Source of the DNA: Photobacterium sp. TLY01
GTDB taxonomy: Bacteria > Pseudomonadota > Gammaproteobacteria > Enterobacterales > Vibrionaceae
Length of the DNA stretch: 64,000 nt
Direction: 5' to 3'
NCBI RefSeq assembly: GCF_021432065.1
Contig: NZ_CP090364.1
Span: forward strand, 1,812,601-1,876,600
The notes under the pieces are model-generated. The model made no database searches, was not told the origin of the DNA, and saw only the letters and a program-made list of their open reading frames with translations. Positions 56,357 through 63,199 of this stretch are shown one piece after another. Numbering within the stretch: the first letter of the stretch is position 1; each line of letters starts with the position of its first letter. Both the position numbers and the translations under genes were made by a program.

Positions 56357-57308
56357 GTCGGTGGCTATTCACCCAGCACTATCGCTCCAACCTTGTCAAA
56401 AACACCACAAGCCTTTAAGTGAGCAAACGATCGTTCAACTGTTTCAATTCCTTTTAATGAGTCTTCAATCATCAGTATGTCACCTGAGTGTATTTCAGGC
56501 ATATAGCGGCTTCCCCAAATTCCTGCCATGGTATTCAGATTACCGCCAATAATACGCCCTGTGATTTTCCCGCATCCAAGAAAAGTCCATTCATTACTAA
56601 AAGCAGGCTTTGCCGTATTTTGTGTTTCCCATTCCAGTTTAACGTCTGTCCAGCGTTCAGGCATGACATATTGATATTCACTTTTCTCTGAGCACAATAT
56701 ATCCAGAAATGACTGAAAAGTTTCATCCACTAAAGGCGGAAACTCACCAAATGAGGCGACTAAAGCGGGACCATAGAAAGTGACAAGACCTGTTTGCGCA
56801 TAAATACCAAGCAACAGCGCAGTGACATCGGAATAACCAACAATGATTTTTGGATCTTTTCTCAGTGCCTCGTAATCAATGTATGGCAGTAATGAATTAC
56901 TGTTATTACCGCCAATGGTCGACATAATACATCGAATGCTTGGATCTCGAATAAGCTGATTGAGCTCTTCAGCCCTGGCCTGAATTGATCCAGAACGGTA
57001 TGAATCTGAACATCCTGTCAATGAACCTTCAACCAGCTCAAACCCCTGTCGTTCCAGGTAGGCTTTCGCTCTTGAAAATCGATGAGGTGCGAATACTGTT
57101 GACGGTGATGACGGTGAAAAGAAGCCTATTTTGTCACCAATAGATAACGCTTTCGGGAATATCACAAGTCACTCTCCTCCATGAAGTTAAGCTCACAATA
57201 ATGCCTGTCGAATGGGTGTGATTCATGCTGTATCAACATCAACTCACATAGAATGAAAACACAACGACCTTTGAATTTTCATGACTCGATCCCTTGCCAT
57301 ACAAGCAG

Positions 57309-57866
57309 TCACAGTTTTTCTGATAACTTCTTAAGGTACGATTTTGCCAGGTCATGATTGTCACGACTGAGCCACTTGATGCAGTCAAACAGCTCCCAAA
57401 TTAACCCTTTATCACCATGAGTGTAGACTGGAAAATCTTCATGCTCAGGTGCAGCTTCGTCGGTTAACCGGCTTCCTACGATACCCTTTTTATCGAATAG
57501 CACGTTAAACGGTTTGGATATATAAAAGGGTTCACTTAGATCTAAACAATGAATCTCAGCACTTGTCAGATCATTGAATATGTACTTCTTGAAATAGGCA
57601 TTCTCGTTATGAAATCCGTCGAGACAATAGAAAATATCTTTCCCTGATTCAAAATCTGAAAAACAGGCATCAACAGAGTGATGGCAAAAACCTTGGGTGA
57701 AAACGATAATGTCTGCATCCGAAACACGATCACCCGTACCGGCTGCAAGTGAACCCAGCAACACAGCAGCAATCACATGTTCATCCGGGTAAAAAGCGGC
57801 ACATGCAGAATGAATGAGTTCTTTTTGAAGTGGTAATTGATCGAGTTTCAGATCGTCCTGGTTCAA
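57309..57866 (-). CDS. Nucleotidyltransferase-fold protein
   Basis: This 185-residue protein starts at a TTG at 57866 with an excellent AAAGGAGGT box. The nucleotidyltransferase core GSLAAGTGDRVSDADIIVF has the G-S and D-x-D catalytic pattern, near residues 38-56. It resembles aminoglycoside-nucleotidyltransferase-like or MNT-like enzymes; the acceptor is unknown. It is a stand-alone accessory gene right of the split peptidase gene. Confidence 0.78.
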   Translation of the reverse strand: MNQDDLKLDQLPLQKELIHSACAAFYPDEHVIAAVLLGSLAAGTGDRVSDADIIVFTQGFCHHSVDACFSDFESGKDIFYCLDGFHNENAYFKKYIFNDLTSAEIHCLDLSEPFYISKPFNVLFDKKGIVGSRLTDEAAPEHEDFPVYTHGDKGLIWELFDCIKWLSRDNHDLAKSYLKKLSEKL

Positions 57867-58039
57867 AATTACCTCCTTTTATATCGCGTCTTAATCAGGG
57901 CTAAATAAAACGCATATTGTCACGCATCAATGACATAAACATTTAAGTTTCAGTAAACGCCAAAGGTTTATTAAAAAGTATAAATAACGAGTATGGGAAT
58001 AAGAAATCGGTCGAGAGGTTTTACAGACAATTGAGAAAA

Positions 58040-58076
58040 CACATAGAGTCAGTAGTTCTCTCACTCTATGTGTTGG
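58040..58076 (-). terminator. Terminator of the DUF3297 gene
   Basis: AACACATAGAGT (58040-58051) and ACTCTATGTGTT (58065-58076) form a 12-bp stem, with TTTTCTC following on the minus strand. It starts 22 bases after the stop at 58099. Confidence 0.75.
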
Positions 58077-58098
58077 ATGATAAGCAGTAAGAAACTAC

Positions 58099-58347
58099 TT
58101 ATTTATAAAAAGCTTCTACTTGGCCTTTCAATTTGATCAGCATTGGCTGACCAAAACGATCTTTTGCTTTCGGTGATGGGATTTTCACCCAACCTTCACT
58201 GATGCAATATTCTTCAACATCAGTGCGCTCTTTACCATTCAGACGAATGCCAATATGGTGTTCAAAGCACGCTTCTACATAGTGTGGACTGCGCGGGTTA
58301 CCGGAAAGATGATCGGGTAAAGCTGGTTTATTGTTCGTATCGCTCAT
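58099..58347 (-). CDS. DUF3297-family protein
   Basis: This 82-residue protein starts at the ATG at 58347 (AGGT box; MSDTNNKPALPDHLSGNP). The family sequence is unmistakable: SPHYVEACFEHHIGIRLNGKERTDVEEYCISEGWVK and PMLIKLKGQVEAFYK. It is a small soluble protein of unknown role, widespread in Gammaproteobacteria. It has its own terminator. A degenerate REP (58444-58453) lies upstream. Confidence 0.87.
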   Translation of the reverse strand: MSDTNNKPALPDHLSGNPRSPHYVEACFEHHIGIRLNGKERTDVEEYCISEGWVKIPSPKAKDRFGQPMLIKLKGQVEAFYK

Positions 58348-58443
58348 TTTCATGACCTGATGTCTGTACAAAGTGCGCCATTGTAGACAATGCCCGCCCG
58401 GTGCTCAACCAGACAGAGGCACTATTTCGACTGTAACTGTACG

Positions 58444-58453
58444 GTGACTGTCC
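58444..58453 (-). repeat. Degenerate REP decamer
   Basis: GTGACTGTCC followed by TGGTAATTAC. It shares the GTAATT tail seen after the complete copies at 59272 and 60415. Confidence 0.55.
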
Positions 58454-58535
58454 TGGTAATTACTGTGACGATAGTGGTGGCACCTGACTTATAGCGTCCG
58501 TAACACTTGGTTGAGTACAAGCCTGAACGCACAAT

Positions 58536-58943
58536 TTAGTTTAAGAGTAGCGCCCAGGCCCAATACACCGCTATACCCACTTGCACAACAAAGGTGACAA
58601 ATCTGGCATTAACCGCGACCACGTTCGACGAGGCGACATGGATGCTTGATTGTGCCAGTCGTGCGAGCAAGAACCATGGAGCCAAGGCATCCGTGATCTC
58701 AGTTCGACTGGTCACGAGTGCTAAGATCAGAAGTCCACCAAAAATAGGAAAGCCTTCAATGCAGTTCGCATGTGCTCTGGCCAAGCGCTGCATAAAGGGA
58801 GGTAAATTCGAATTGTCCGGCTTGAACTCATTGGATCGAATACGACCTTTGATAAGGAAATAACAGCGACAGGCCTCCATGAGTATGACAAGAAAAAGCC
58901 CCCAAGAGATGAAGAGTCCAAGAACCAAAGCCGAAGTGCTCAT
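58536..58943 (-). CDS. MAPEG-family membrane protein
   Basis: This 135-residue protein has four hydrophobic helices and the MAPEG pattern RLARAHANCIEGFPIFGGLLILALV. Members are glutathione-dependent or eicosanoid-type transferases, though the bacterial ones are mostly uncharacterised. The AAAGGAGG box seven bases before the ATG is near perfect. The IS110-derived copy A begins 20 bases upstream of the start, between the promoter position and this gene. Confidence 0.87.
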   Translation of the reverse strand: MSTSALVLGLFISWGLFLVILMEACRCYFLIKGRIRSNEFKPDNSNLPPFMQRLARAHANCIEGFPIFGGLLILALVTSRTEITDALAPWFLLARLAQSSIHVASSNVVAVNARFVTFVVQVGIAVYWAWALLLN

Positions 58944-58962
58944 CAGTCAACCTCCTTTATCT

Positions 58963-59292
58963 TAATGAATGACATGTGCTCCCCCTACACAGGCTTTGTC
59001 ACACTTGGAAAATCTGAACACAACATCACTGTTGGCCACCTTGTCACAATCCGTCTATAGCATTGGCTTAACCAAATGCCGCTTCAGTATTCACGGCGAG
59101 AATCACCAAGACAACCGGTTGACCCACAAAACAATAACGCACTCAAAAATCCTTGAGTCGTTTGTCAGAATCCTACTTGTCATCACAGGAATGGAAACCT
59201 GAGATGTCTCAGATAGCAAAGCACTTGGACAGACACATGAAGAAAACAACGTCAGCAGATTACTCTTTAGCGTGTCTGTCCTTGTAATTCCC
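58963..59292 (+). mobile_element. IS110-family deletion derivative with REP pair, copy A
   Basis: About 330 bp, clearly similar along its length to copy B (60105-60435). From 59041 to 59202 it encodes a decayed N-terminus of an IS110-type transposase (TTG start, GLTKC where copy B has GIDLAKH). Then comes an abrupt stop and the REP pair GGACAGACAC (59227-59236)/GTGTCTGTCC (59272-59281). It lies 10 bases inside the remains of the attC of the 59310-59723 cassette. Confidence 0.8.
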
Positions 59293-59302
59293 ACTTTGAC
59301 TT

Positions 59303-59309
59303 GTTATGC
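59303..59309 (-). other. attC R'' core remnant, interrupted attC
   Basis: GCATAAC on the minus strand directly after the TAG stop of the 59310-59723 gene, as expected for the first core of an attC. The rest of the site is replaced by copy A of the IS110-derived element. Confidence 0.65.
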
Positions 59310-59723
59310 CTAGCAATCAAGGCCATAGTTGTTAACCTCGATTTCAAGCCCAATCGCTTCTTGTAGCACCTCGGTTTTTTCCTTGAACCAATCAAGTGCT
59401 TCTTGTTTGAAGGTATTGGATTCAAGGATAGAAAGACTCCCTCCTTTATTTTTGTACTCTACTTCAAGCGCGATCCATCCCATACCTTTAGCACGAGTCA
59501 TATAGTTGATCGCTACTTTCTCAACTTTGCACAATTCGATAGTAACTGCCTTTTTCTTGTGAAAAAAACCAAATCGATTTGAATCATGCCAGCCTATAAG
59601 GTGCCAAAATTTACCTTCCTTCGCTGTAGCCTCAATTTCCTCTGGGGCTTTCCAAAGATAGCCCTTTACCTGCATCAACTCTAAGGGGTTCTTTGTTGAT
59701 TCATCAATCGTAATTATCTTCAT
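59310..59723 (-). CDS. Integron cassette gene, hypothetical
   Basis: This 137-residue protein starts at the ATG at 59723 (MKIITIDESTKNPLELMQVKGYLWKAP), 12 bases after the attC core; the longer frame reads through the attC. The middle (KKAVTIELCKVEKVAINYMTRAKGMGWIALEVEYKNK) looks like a PH-like beta-barrel, but I do not recognise the family. The gene is bounded by attC sites on both sides, typical of an integron cassette. No function can be assigned. Confidence 0.7.
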   Translation of the reverse strand: MKIITIDESTKNPLELMQVKGYLWKAPEEIEATAKEGKFWHLIGWHDSNRFGFFHKKKAVTIELCKVEKVAINYMTRAKGMGWIALEVEYKNKGGSLSILESNTFKQEALDWFKEKTEVLQEAIGLEIEVNNYGLDC

Positions 59724-59735
59724 AACTATCTCGAG

Positions 59736-59820
59736 GCATAACGAAAAGCACACGGGAGACGACCCCGCAGCGATTGACATCCCAGCGGCCGCAGGCCGCG
59801 AGTGATGCGCCTTGTTAGTT
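59736..59820 (-). other. attC site (85 bp)
   Basis: On the minus strand it opens with an AACTAAC core (59820-59814), contains GC-rich inverted arms (GCGGCCTGCGGCCGC) and closes with GTTATGC (59742-59736). It starts 3 bases after the stop of the 59823-60086 gene and ends 12 bases before the next cassette start. Confidence 0.8.
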
Positions 59821-59822
59821 TG

Positions 59823-60086
59823 CTACACACCCAACGTGATATAGAGTTTAAATTTGGCATAAGCGTTTTCTAATTCACATAATTCTCTTAGAGTACCATG
59901 CGTAAAAACTGCGCTCCCCTCTAAACGAACTACAGTATTTTTAATTTTTCCTTGTTTAGCCTTTTCTATGGTTTGCTCCAAAGAGATTGAAAGTGCCTTA
60001 ACTGAATTTCTTGATATATTGGCTTCGATCTGACGTTCAAGATCTAAAGCCAACTCTTTTACTATTTCAGGTGATATTCGAGACAC
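59823..60086 (-). CDS. Integron cassette gene, small hypothetical protein
   Basis: This 87-residue protein starts at a GTG at 60086 with AAGGAG five bases upstream (MSRISPEIVKELALDLERQIEANISRNS). The longer ORF start lies inside the IS110-derived copy B. It is mostly helical, with SLEQTIEKAKQGKIKNTVVRLEGSAVF in the middle. I do not recognise the family; the size and cassette setting would fit an antitoxin-like or regulatory role, but nothing proves it. Confidence 0.65.
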   Translation of the reverse strand: MSRISPEIVKELALDLERQIEANISRNSVKALSISLEQTIEKAKQGKIKNTVVRLEGSAVFTHGTLRELCELENAYAKFKLYITLGV

Positions 60087-60104
60087 GCCTTCTCCTTGGC
60101 AAAA

Positions 60105-60435
60105 TAATGAATGACATGGACTCCCCCTCATCAGGCACTGCCACACTAAGTAAGTTTGACTGCGAAATTACCGGAGGCCACCATGTCACAATCTGCCTAT
60201 GGCATTGATTTAGCCAAACATAGCTTCAGTATCCACGGCGAGAATCACCAAGGCAACCGGTTGATCCACAAAACAATAATGCACTCAAAAGTCCTTGAGC
60301 CGTTTGCCAGCATCCATCCTATCATCACAGGAATGGAAACCTGAGATGTCTCAGATAGCAAAGCACTTGGACAGACACAAGAAGAAAAAAAACGTCAGAA
60401 GATTACTCTTTAGCGTGTCTGTCCTTGTAATTCCC
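60105..60435 (+). mobile_element. IS110-family deletion derivative with REP pair, copy B
   Basis: About 331 bp. It has a left non-coding end (60105-60182), then a 53-residue IS110-type N-terminus (60183-60344: GIDLAKHSFSIHGENHQGN ... ITGMET) with the first catalytic Asp. A stop and TGAGATGTCTCA follow, then the REP pair GGACAGACAC (60369-60378)/GTGTCTGTCC (60415-60424). The DEDD and Ser-containing remainder of the transposase is missing. The junction ATGGAAACCTGAGATGTCTC is the same as in copy A. Confidence 0.82.
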
Positions 60436-60537
60436 TATAGCTTCAATTTACCCCGCTTTAGAAGCGAAGAAATCTAACAACACACACTTAGAGCCGAAGA
60501 GGAAAACAGAACAATTTACATTGAAAATCCACAACGC
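60436..60537. other. Short non-coding cassette segment
   Basis: Between copy B and the attC at 60538. It contains GTTAGAT on the minus strand (60478-60472), a perfect GTTRRRY core, perhaps the remains of another cassette boundary. No credible gene is present; the minus-strand frame 60448-60669 merely reads through the attC. Confidence 0.35.
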
Positions 60538-60649
60538 GTATAACGCCGCAAGCAGCTGCGGCTTTGTAGTGGATTGTTTTACGGTAGCGTAGCGTTTGGC
60601 CGCAAAACAAGGAACGGAAAAGCCGTCGGCCTGCCTTGCATTGTTATGC
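60538..60649 (-). other. attC site (112 bp)
   Basis: On the minus strand GCATAAC (60649-60643) opens the site 7 bases after the stop of the SRPBCC gene. Imperfect inverted arms follow (AATGCAAGGCAGGCCGACGG near one end, GCCGCAGCTGCTTGCGGC near the other) and GTTATAC (60544-60538) closes it. Length and layout are normal for attC. Confidence 0.85.
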
Positions 60650-60656
60650 GCATATT

Positions 60657-61118
60657 TTATGTTGGGCACCCATTTGGAAATTGGTCTCGAACCAAATTGA
60701 GTTCGATGCCATGCTCAAGCCACGCTTTGAGTCCAGCAAGAACCATTATATAACCACCTTTAGCATCAACCGCTTTTGGCAATACATTGTCGCAGATTCC
60801 GGGAAATCCCCAGTTAGATATTTTGACTAACGTGGCACCATCTCCGATAGTCTCGAAACTCCACTCAACAGTGGTCGGATCTGAGTCCCACTCAACCAAT
60901 ATGCGACGGTTTTCCTCTAGCTCTTTCACTGTGAGAGAATCTCCTACGCCAAACATTTCCCAATCCCAGCGTATTTTCTTGCCGAGCTCGAGTCGCCCAC
61001 TGCTTTTTGTGAACCAAAACTTCGTAGTGATTTCCGGATTTATGAACGCTTCAAAACAATCAGGAACAGAACGGTGGATAAGCATTTGGGACACTACTAC
61101 AAAATTATTAGCTTCCAT
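60657..61118 (-). CDS. Integron cassette gene: SRPBCC/AHSA1-domain protein
   Basis: This 153-residue protein starts at the ATG at 61118 (GGAG seven bases upstream); the longer frame enters the previous attC. The AHSA1/SRPBCC pattern is visible: SVPDCFEAFINPEITTKFWFTKSSGRLE, IRWDWEMFGVGDSLTVKELEENRRILVEW and a C-terminal helix GLKAWLEHGIELNLV. Such single-domain proteins bind hydrophobic ligands or act on small molecules. It is bounded by attC sites on both sides. Confidence 0.85.
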   Translation of the reverse strand: MEANNFVVVSQMLIHRSVPDCFEAFINPEITTKFWFTKSSGRLELGKKIRWDWEMFGVGDSLTVKELEENRRILVEWDSDPTTVEWSFETIGDGATLVKISNWGFPGICDNVLPKAVDAKGGYIMVLAGLKAWLEHGIELNLVRDQFPNGCPT

Positions 61119-61156
61119 CAAGTAACTCCAAACTATGAGCGTAAAATTGGCTCGGC

Positions 61157-61251
61157 GCATAACGCCCGGCACAGGGACTGCTTACCCATAGGCGGGTAAA
61201 CCGTCCCTGTCGCGTGGCTGTTTTCGCGTCGTCTGCTGCCGCTTGCTATGT
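61157..61251 (-). other. attC-like site (about 95 bp, degenerate outer core)
   Basis: GTTATGC (61163-61157 on the minus strand) preceded by GCCGGGC and the long arms ACAGGGAC/GTCCCTGT with TTTACCC/GGGTAA, resembling a VCR-type attC. The opposite core is only GCTATGT (61245-61251), one base off. Confidence 0.65.
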
Positions 61252-61267
61252 GATTGTGGTAGCGCGA

Positions 61268-61534
61268 TCATTGCGCGAGATCAACGGTAGCCTTTTGCCC
61301 GTTCTTTTTTCCATCTTTCATATCTGTGACTTTATAGACTGCGCCAGATTTATCGTATGTGGTCCATTCTCCGATCTGGATACCGTCTCGATAGGTTCCA
61401 GATCTCATTTTGGTGCCGTCCTTACGAAACCACTCCCAATACCCAACTGGAGTATTACCTATCACCTGTCCTTTAGCCCAAATCGAGCCATCTTTATGGT
61501 ACTGGGTAAACTCTTTTTCAGCTTTCTTAGTCAT
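61268..61534 (-). CDS. Integron cassette gene: YwqK/MORN-like repeat protein
   Basis: This 88-residue protein contains three MORN-like beta-hairpin repeats: YHKDGSIWAKGQVIGNTPVGYWEWF, RKDGTKMRSGTYRDGIQIGEWTTY, DKSGAVYKVTDMKDGKK. These are shared with the YwqK-type antitoxin family. It may neutralise or bind a partner, but no toxin gene lies next to it in the array. The start follows the attC core GTTATGC by about 25 bases. Confidence 0.8.
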   Translation of the reverse strand: MTKKAEKEFTQYHKDGSIWAKGQVIGNTPVGYWEWFRKDGTKMRSGTYRDGIQIGEWTTYDKSGAVYKVTDMKDGKKNGQKATVDLAQ

Positions 61535-61557
61535 TTTTCTTGCTCAGTTTTTATTTC

Positions 61558-61601
61558 GCATAACGCCGCGCTCAGCCGCGGCCTGCAGCGCATTGTTAGG
61601 C
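61558..61601 (-). other. Short attC site (44 bp)
   Basis: On the minus strand GCCTAAC (61601-61595), AATGCGCTGCAGGCCGCGG, TGAGCGCGGC and GTTATGC (61564-61558). The TAA stop of the reductase gene lies inside the first core. It is shorter than typical attC sites, perhaps through loss of the central part. Confidence 0.8.
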
Positions 61602-62168
61602 GGACTCATGCTCACTACTTTTATTTACCTCATATCGTAGCTCGGCCATCCCTACCCCCATTTGCTGAACGGATATTAGACAGAGCGTAGGGCTTAAAAC
61701 ACGACGCGGAAAAAGTGGCTTACCTTTAGCAAGAGTGGCGGAACCAACTTGAATAATTAGCTCGTCCAACAAGCCCGCGTCATAGAACTGGCCAGCCAAG
61801 TCACCGCCGCCGACGATCCAAATATTTTTATCTTTGGCAGCAACCTTCATTGCTTCGTGCGCTTTACGTACATCTCCATTTGAAAAATGAATATCTGCGC
61901 CATCAATCATTGGTAGCTTGCGACTAGAGAACACCCAGGCAGGTTTGTTGTAAGGCCATGGAGAACCAGTCTCTTTAGCGACCTGGTCTGCATTACGTAC
62001 CATCCATTCATAAGTTGATGACCCCATAGCCAAGGCTCCAACTTCGGAAATGAACTCTGGATAGCTAGAGCTATTAATATCTCCAAGAGGAAAAAGCCAA
62101 TCAAGAGAGTCTTCTTCAGTAGCGAGAAATCCATCAAGGCTTGTAGCTGTGTAATATTGTGTTTTCAC
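61596..62168 (-). CDS. Integron cassette gene: dihydrofolate reductase-like (RibD C-terminal domain) protein
   Basis: This 190-residue protein starts at the GTG at 62168 (AGGTGG five bases upstream; MKTQYYTATSLDGFLATEEDSLDWLFPLG). It has the RibD-C/DHFR-like fold with IWIVGGGDLAGQFYDAGLLDELIIQVGS as the NADPH-binding region. It is not a trimethoprim-resistance DfrA type. Similar proteins are common in Vibrio cassette arrays. It is the first cassette of the array in reading direction; the core GTTAGGC (62200-62194) lies 26 bases before the start. Confidence 0.87.
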   Translation of the reverse strand: MKTQYYTATSLDGFLATEEDSLDWLFPLGDINSSSYPEFISEVGALAMGSSTYEWMVRNADQVAKETGSPWPYNKPAWVFSSRKLPMIDGADIHFSNGDVRKAHEAMKVAAKDKNIWIVGGGDLAGQFYDAGLLDELIIQVGSATLAKGKPLFPRRVLSPTLCLISVQQMGVGMAELRYEVNKSSEHESA

Positions 62169-62177
62169 TATTTCCAC

Positions 62178-62511
62178 CTATTCAATTGTGTTCGCCTAAC
62201 ATTTTATTCAACGACATCAGGTCGTCTATCTCGCTTTTGTATCAACTTCTATGTAACTGATTCACATATGATTTCATCATTCATGTTCGTTGTATCGCCA
62301 ATCAGCGACAAGTGATTCGAAATAATAAAGCGATATTCTATCGTCTCAGATCTGTTCTTCATCAGACACGCTACCGCCCTTCACATTGAAGTGAATCGCA
62401 TGATGGAAATTTGACGCTTTGGCATGATATTCAGATATGGCCGCTGTTTCACGCTTTGATGAGGTTTTGATTGCATATCTGTGCGTTGGGACAGGTTCTG
62501 CGACGAGAAAA
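62178..62511. other. Left boundary region of the cassette array
   Basis: GTTAGGC on the minus strand (62200-62194) marks the boundary core of the first cassette. Beyond it, up to 62511, I find no integrase gene, attI-like repeat or other gene. The array therefore lacks an integrase within the window. Confidence 0.5.
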
Positions 62512-62530
62512 AAGGAGGCAAAGCCTCCTT
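62512..62530 (-). terminator. Terminator of the cupredoxin gene
   Basis: AAGGAGGC (62512-62519), loop AAA, GCCTCCTT (62523-62530), with a T run on the minus strand. It lies about 36 bases after the stop at 62566. Confidence 0.85.
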
Positions 62531-62565
62531 GAGTAGGTAGCGTTCAAGCTGTTGATAGAGTTGAA

Positions 62566-63114
62566 TTACTGCACCATGATGCTCTTCACCATACCGGCTT
62601 CGGCATGGCCGGGGATATTGCAGGCGAGCTCAACATCGGGTTCACCGTGAAAGTGCCAAAGCAGGGTTTTGGCTTTACCCGGTTTCACCGTCACGGTCGA
62701 GCCGCTGTCGTGGTCATGGCCCGATGTCATGTTGCGCATCATTTCCCTGTGTTTCAGTTGCTCTTCCATTGAACCGATGGAGAACTCGTGGTCGATTTTG
62801 CCCGTGTTCATCACCACAAACTGCACCACATCGTTCGCTTCGATCTGCACCTCTTTCTTGAAGCGGATCTTCATGTCGTCTGACAACATCACGTGAACCA
62901 CTTTGTCGGGTTTGGCGCCTTTGGCGGGCATGCCGACGGCAGACATGCCTGCCATGTTCATACCATCCATACTCATCCCCGAATGATCCATTTTACTGTG
63001 GTCCATTTTTGAATGATCCATCGAACCGTGGCCCATTGAGCCATGATCCATTTCGTCGGCAAGGACAGTCGTCGAGGCCAGTGCCATGATGAGTGCGAGT
63101 ACTGTTTTTTTCAT
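62566..63114 (-). CDS. Periplasmic Met/His-rich cupredoxin-like copper protein
   Basis: This 182-residue protein starts at the ATG at 63114 (AAAGGA box). A signal peptide ends at TVLA. A linker of repeats DHSKMDHSKMDHSGM and MNMAGMSAVGM (residues about 22-65) can bind Cu(I) by Met and His. The plastocyanin-like domain has the copper ligands IDHEFSIG, the Cys in VELACNIPGHAEAGM, and His/Met nearby. It lies downstream of the CusA-type pump gene, so a periplasmic copper-handling role (CopI-like) is likely. Confidence 0.88.
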   Translation of the reverse strand: MKKTVLALIMALASTTVLADEMDHGSMGHGSMDHSKMDHSKMDHSGMSMDGMNMAGMSAVGMPAKGAKPDKVVHVMLSDDMKIRFKKEVQIEANDVVQFVVMNTGKIDHEFSIGSMEEQLKHREMMRNMTSGHDHDSGSTVTVKPGKAKTLLWHFHGEPDVELACNIPGHAEAGMVKSIMVQ

Positions 63115-63167
63115 CTGTATTTCCTTTCTGTTCAGCAAAATAATTCGGATGTGTTGACGTTGGGTCC

Positions 63168-63188
63168 TTCTCCCGCCAGGCGGGAGAA
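63168..63188. repeat. Intercistronic hairpin between cusA-like and cupredoxin genes
   Basis: TTCTCCCGCC and GGCGGGAGAA (63168-63177, 63179-63188) form a 10-bp stem without a T tract. It may stabilise the upstream mRNA or tune expression in the operon. Confidence 0.5.
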
Positions 63189-63199
63189 AGGCCAGAGAA

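Larger units (their letters stand above)
55144..56371 (+). mobile_element. IS3-family insertion sequence, 1228 bp
   Basis: The ends are inverted repeats: left TGAATAGCCACCGACTTG and the complement of the right end TGAATAGCCACCGACTCA, continuing with TAGACAC on both. A 3-bp target duplication CCC flanks it (55141-55143 and 56372-56374). It encodes OrfA and OrfB in the -1 frame. The element interrupts the peptidase gene described at 54930-57165. OrfB carries a one-base loss, so the copy is probably inactive. Confidence 0.93.
54930..57165 (-). pseudogene. MccF-like S66 (LD-carboxypeptidase family) peptidase gene split by an IS3 element
   Basis: The N-terminal part runs from the GTG at 57165 (GGAGGAG box) to the insertion at 56372. 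It carries the nucleophile Ser in IVGYSDVTALL and ends ...VGAIVLG. The C-terminal part (55143-54930) begins KHELFDDRG and carries the catalytic His in CHTHPM. Removing 55144-56371 plus one CCC copy rejoins the frame as VLGKHEL, a protein of about 337 residues, the normal family length. MccF-type enzymes cleave processed microcin C or L,D-peptides. As it stands the gene cannot make the active enzyme. Confidence 0.9.

Noticed and set aside
60448..60669. Minus-strand frame of 73 codons between two cassettes
   Set aside because: It reads straight through the attC at 60538-60649, as often happens with GC-rich attC arms; it does not look like a protein.
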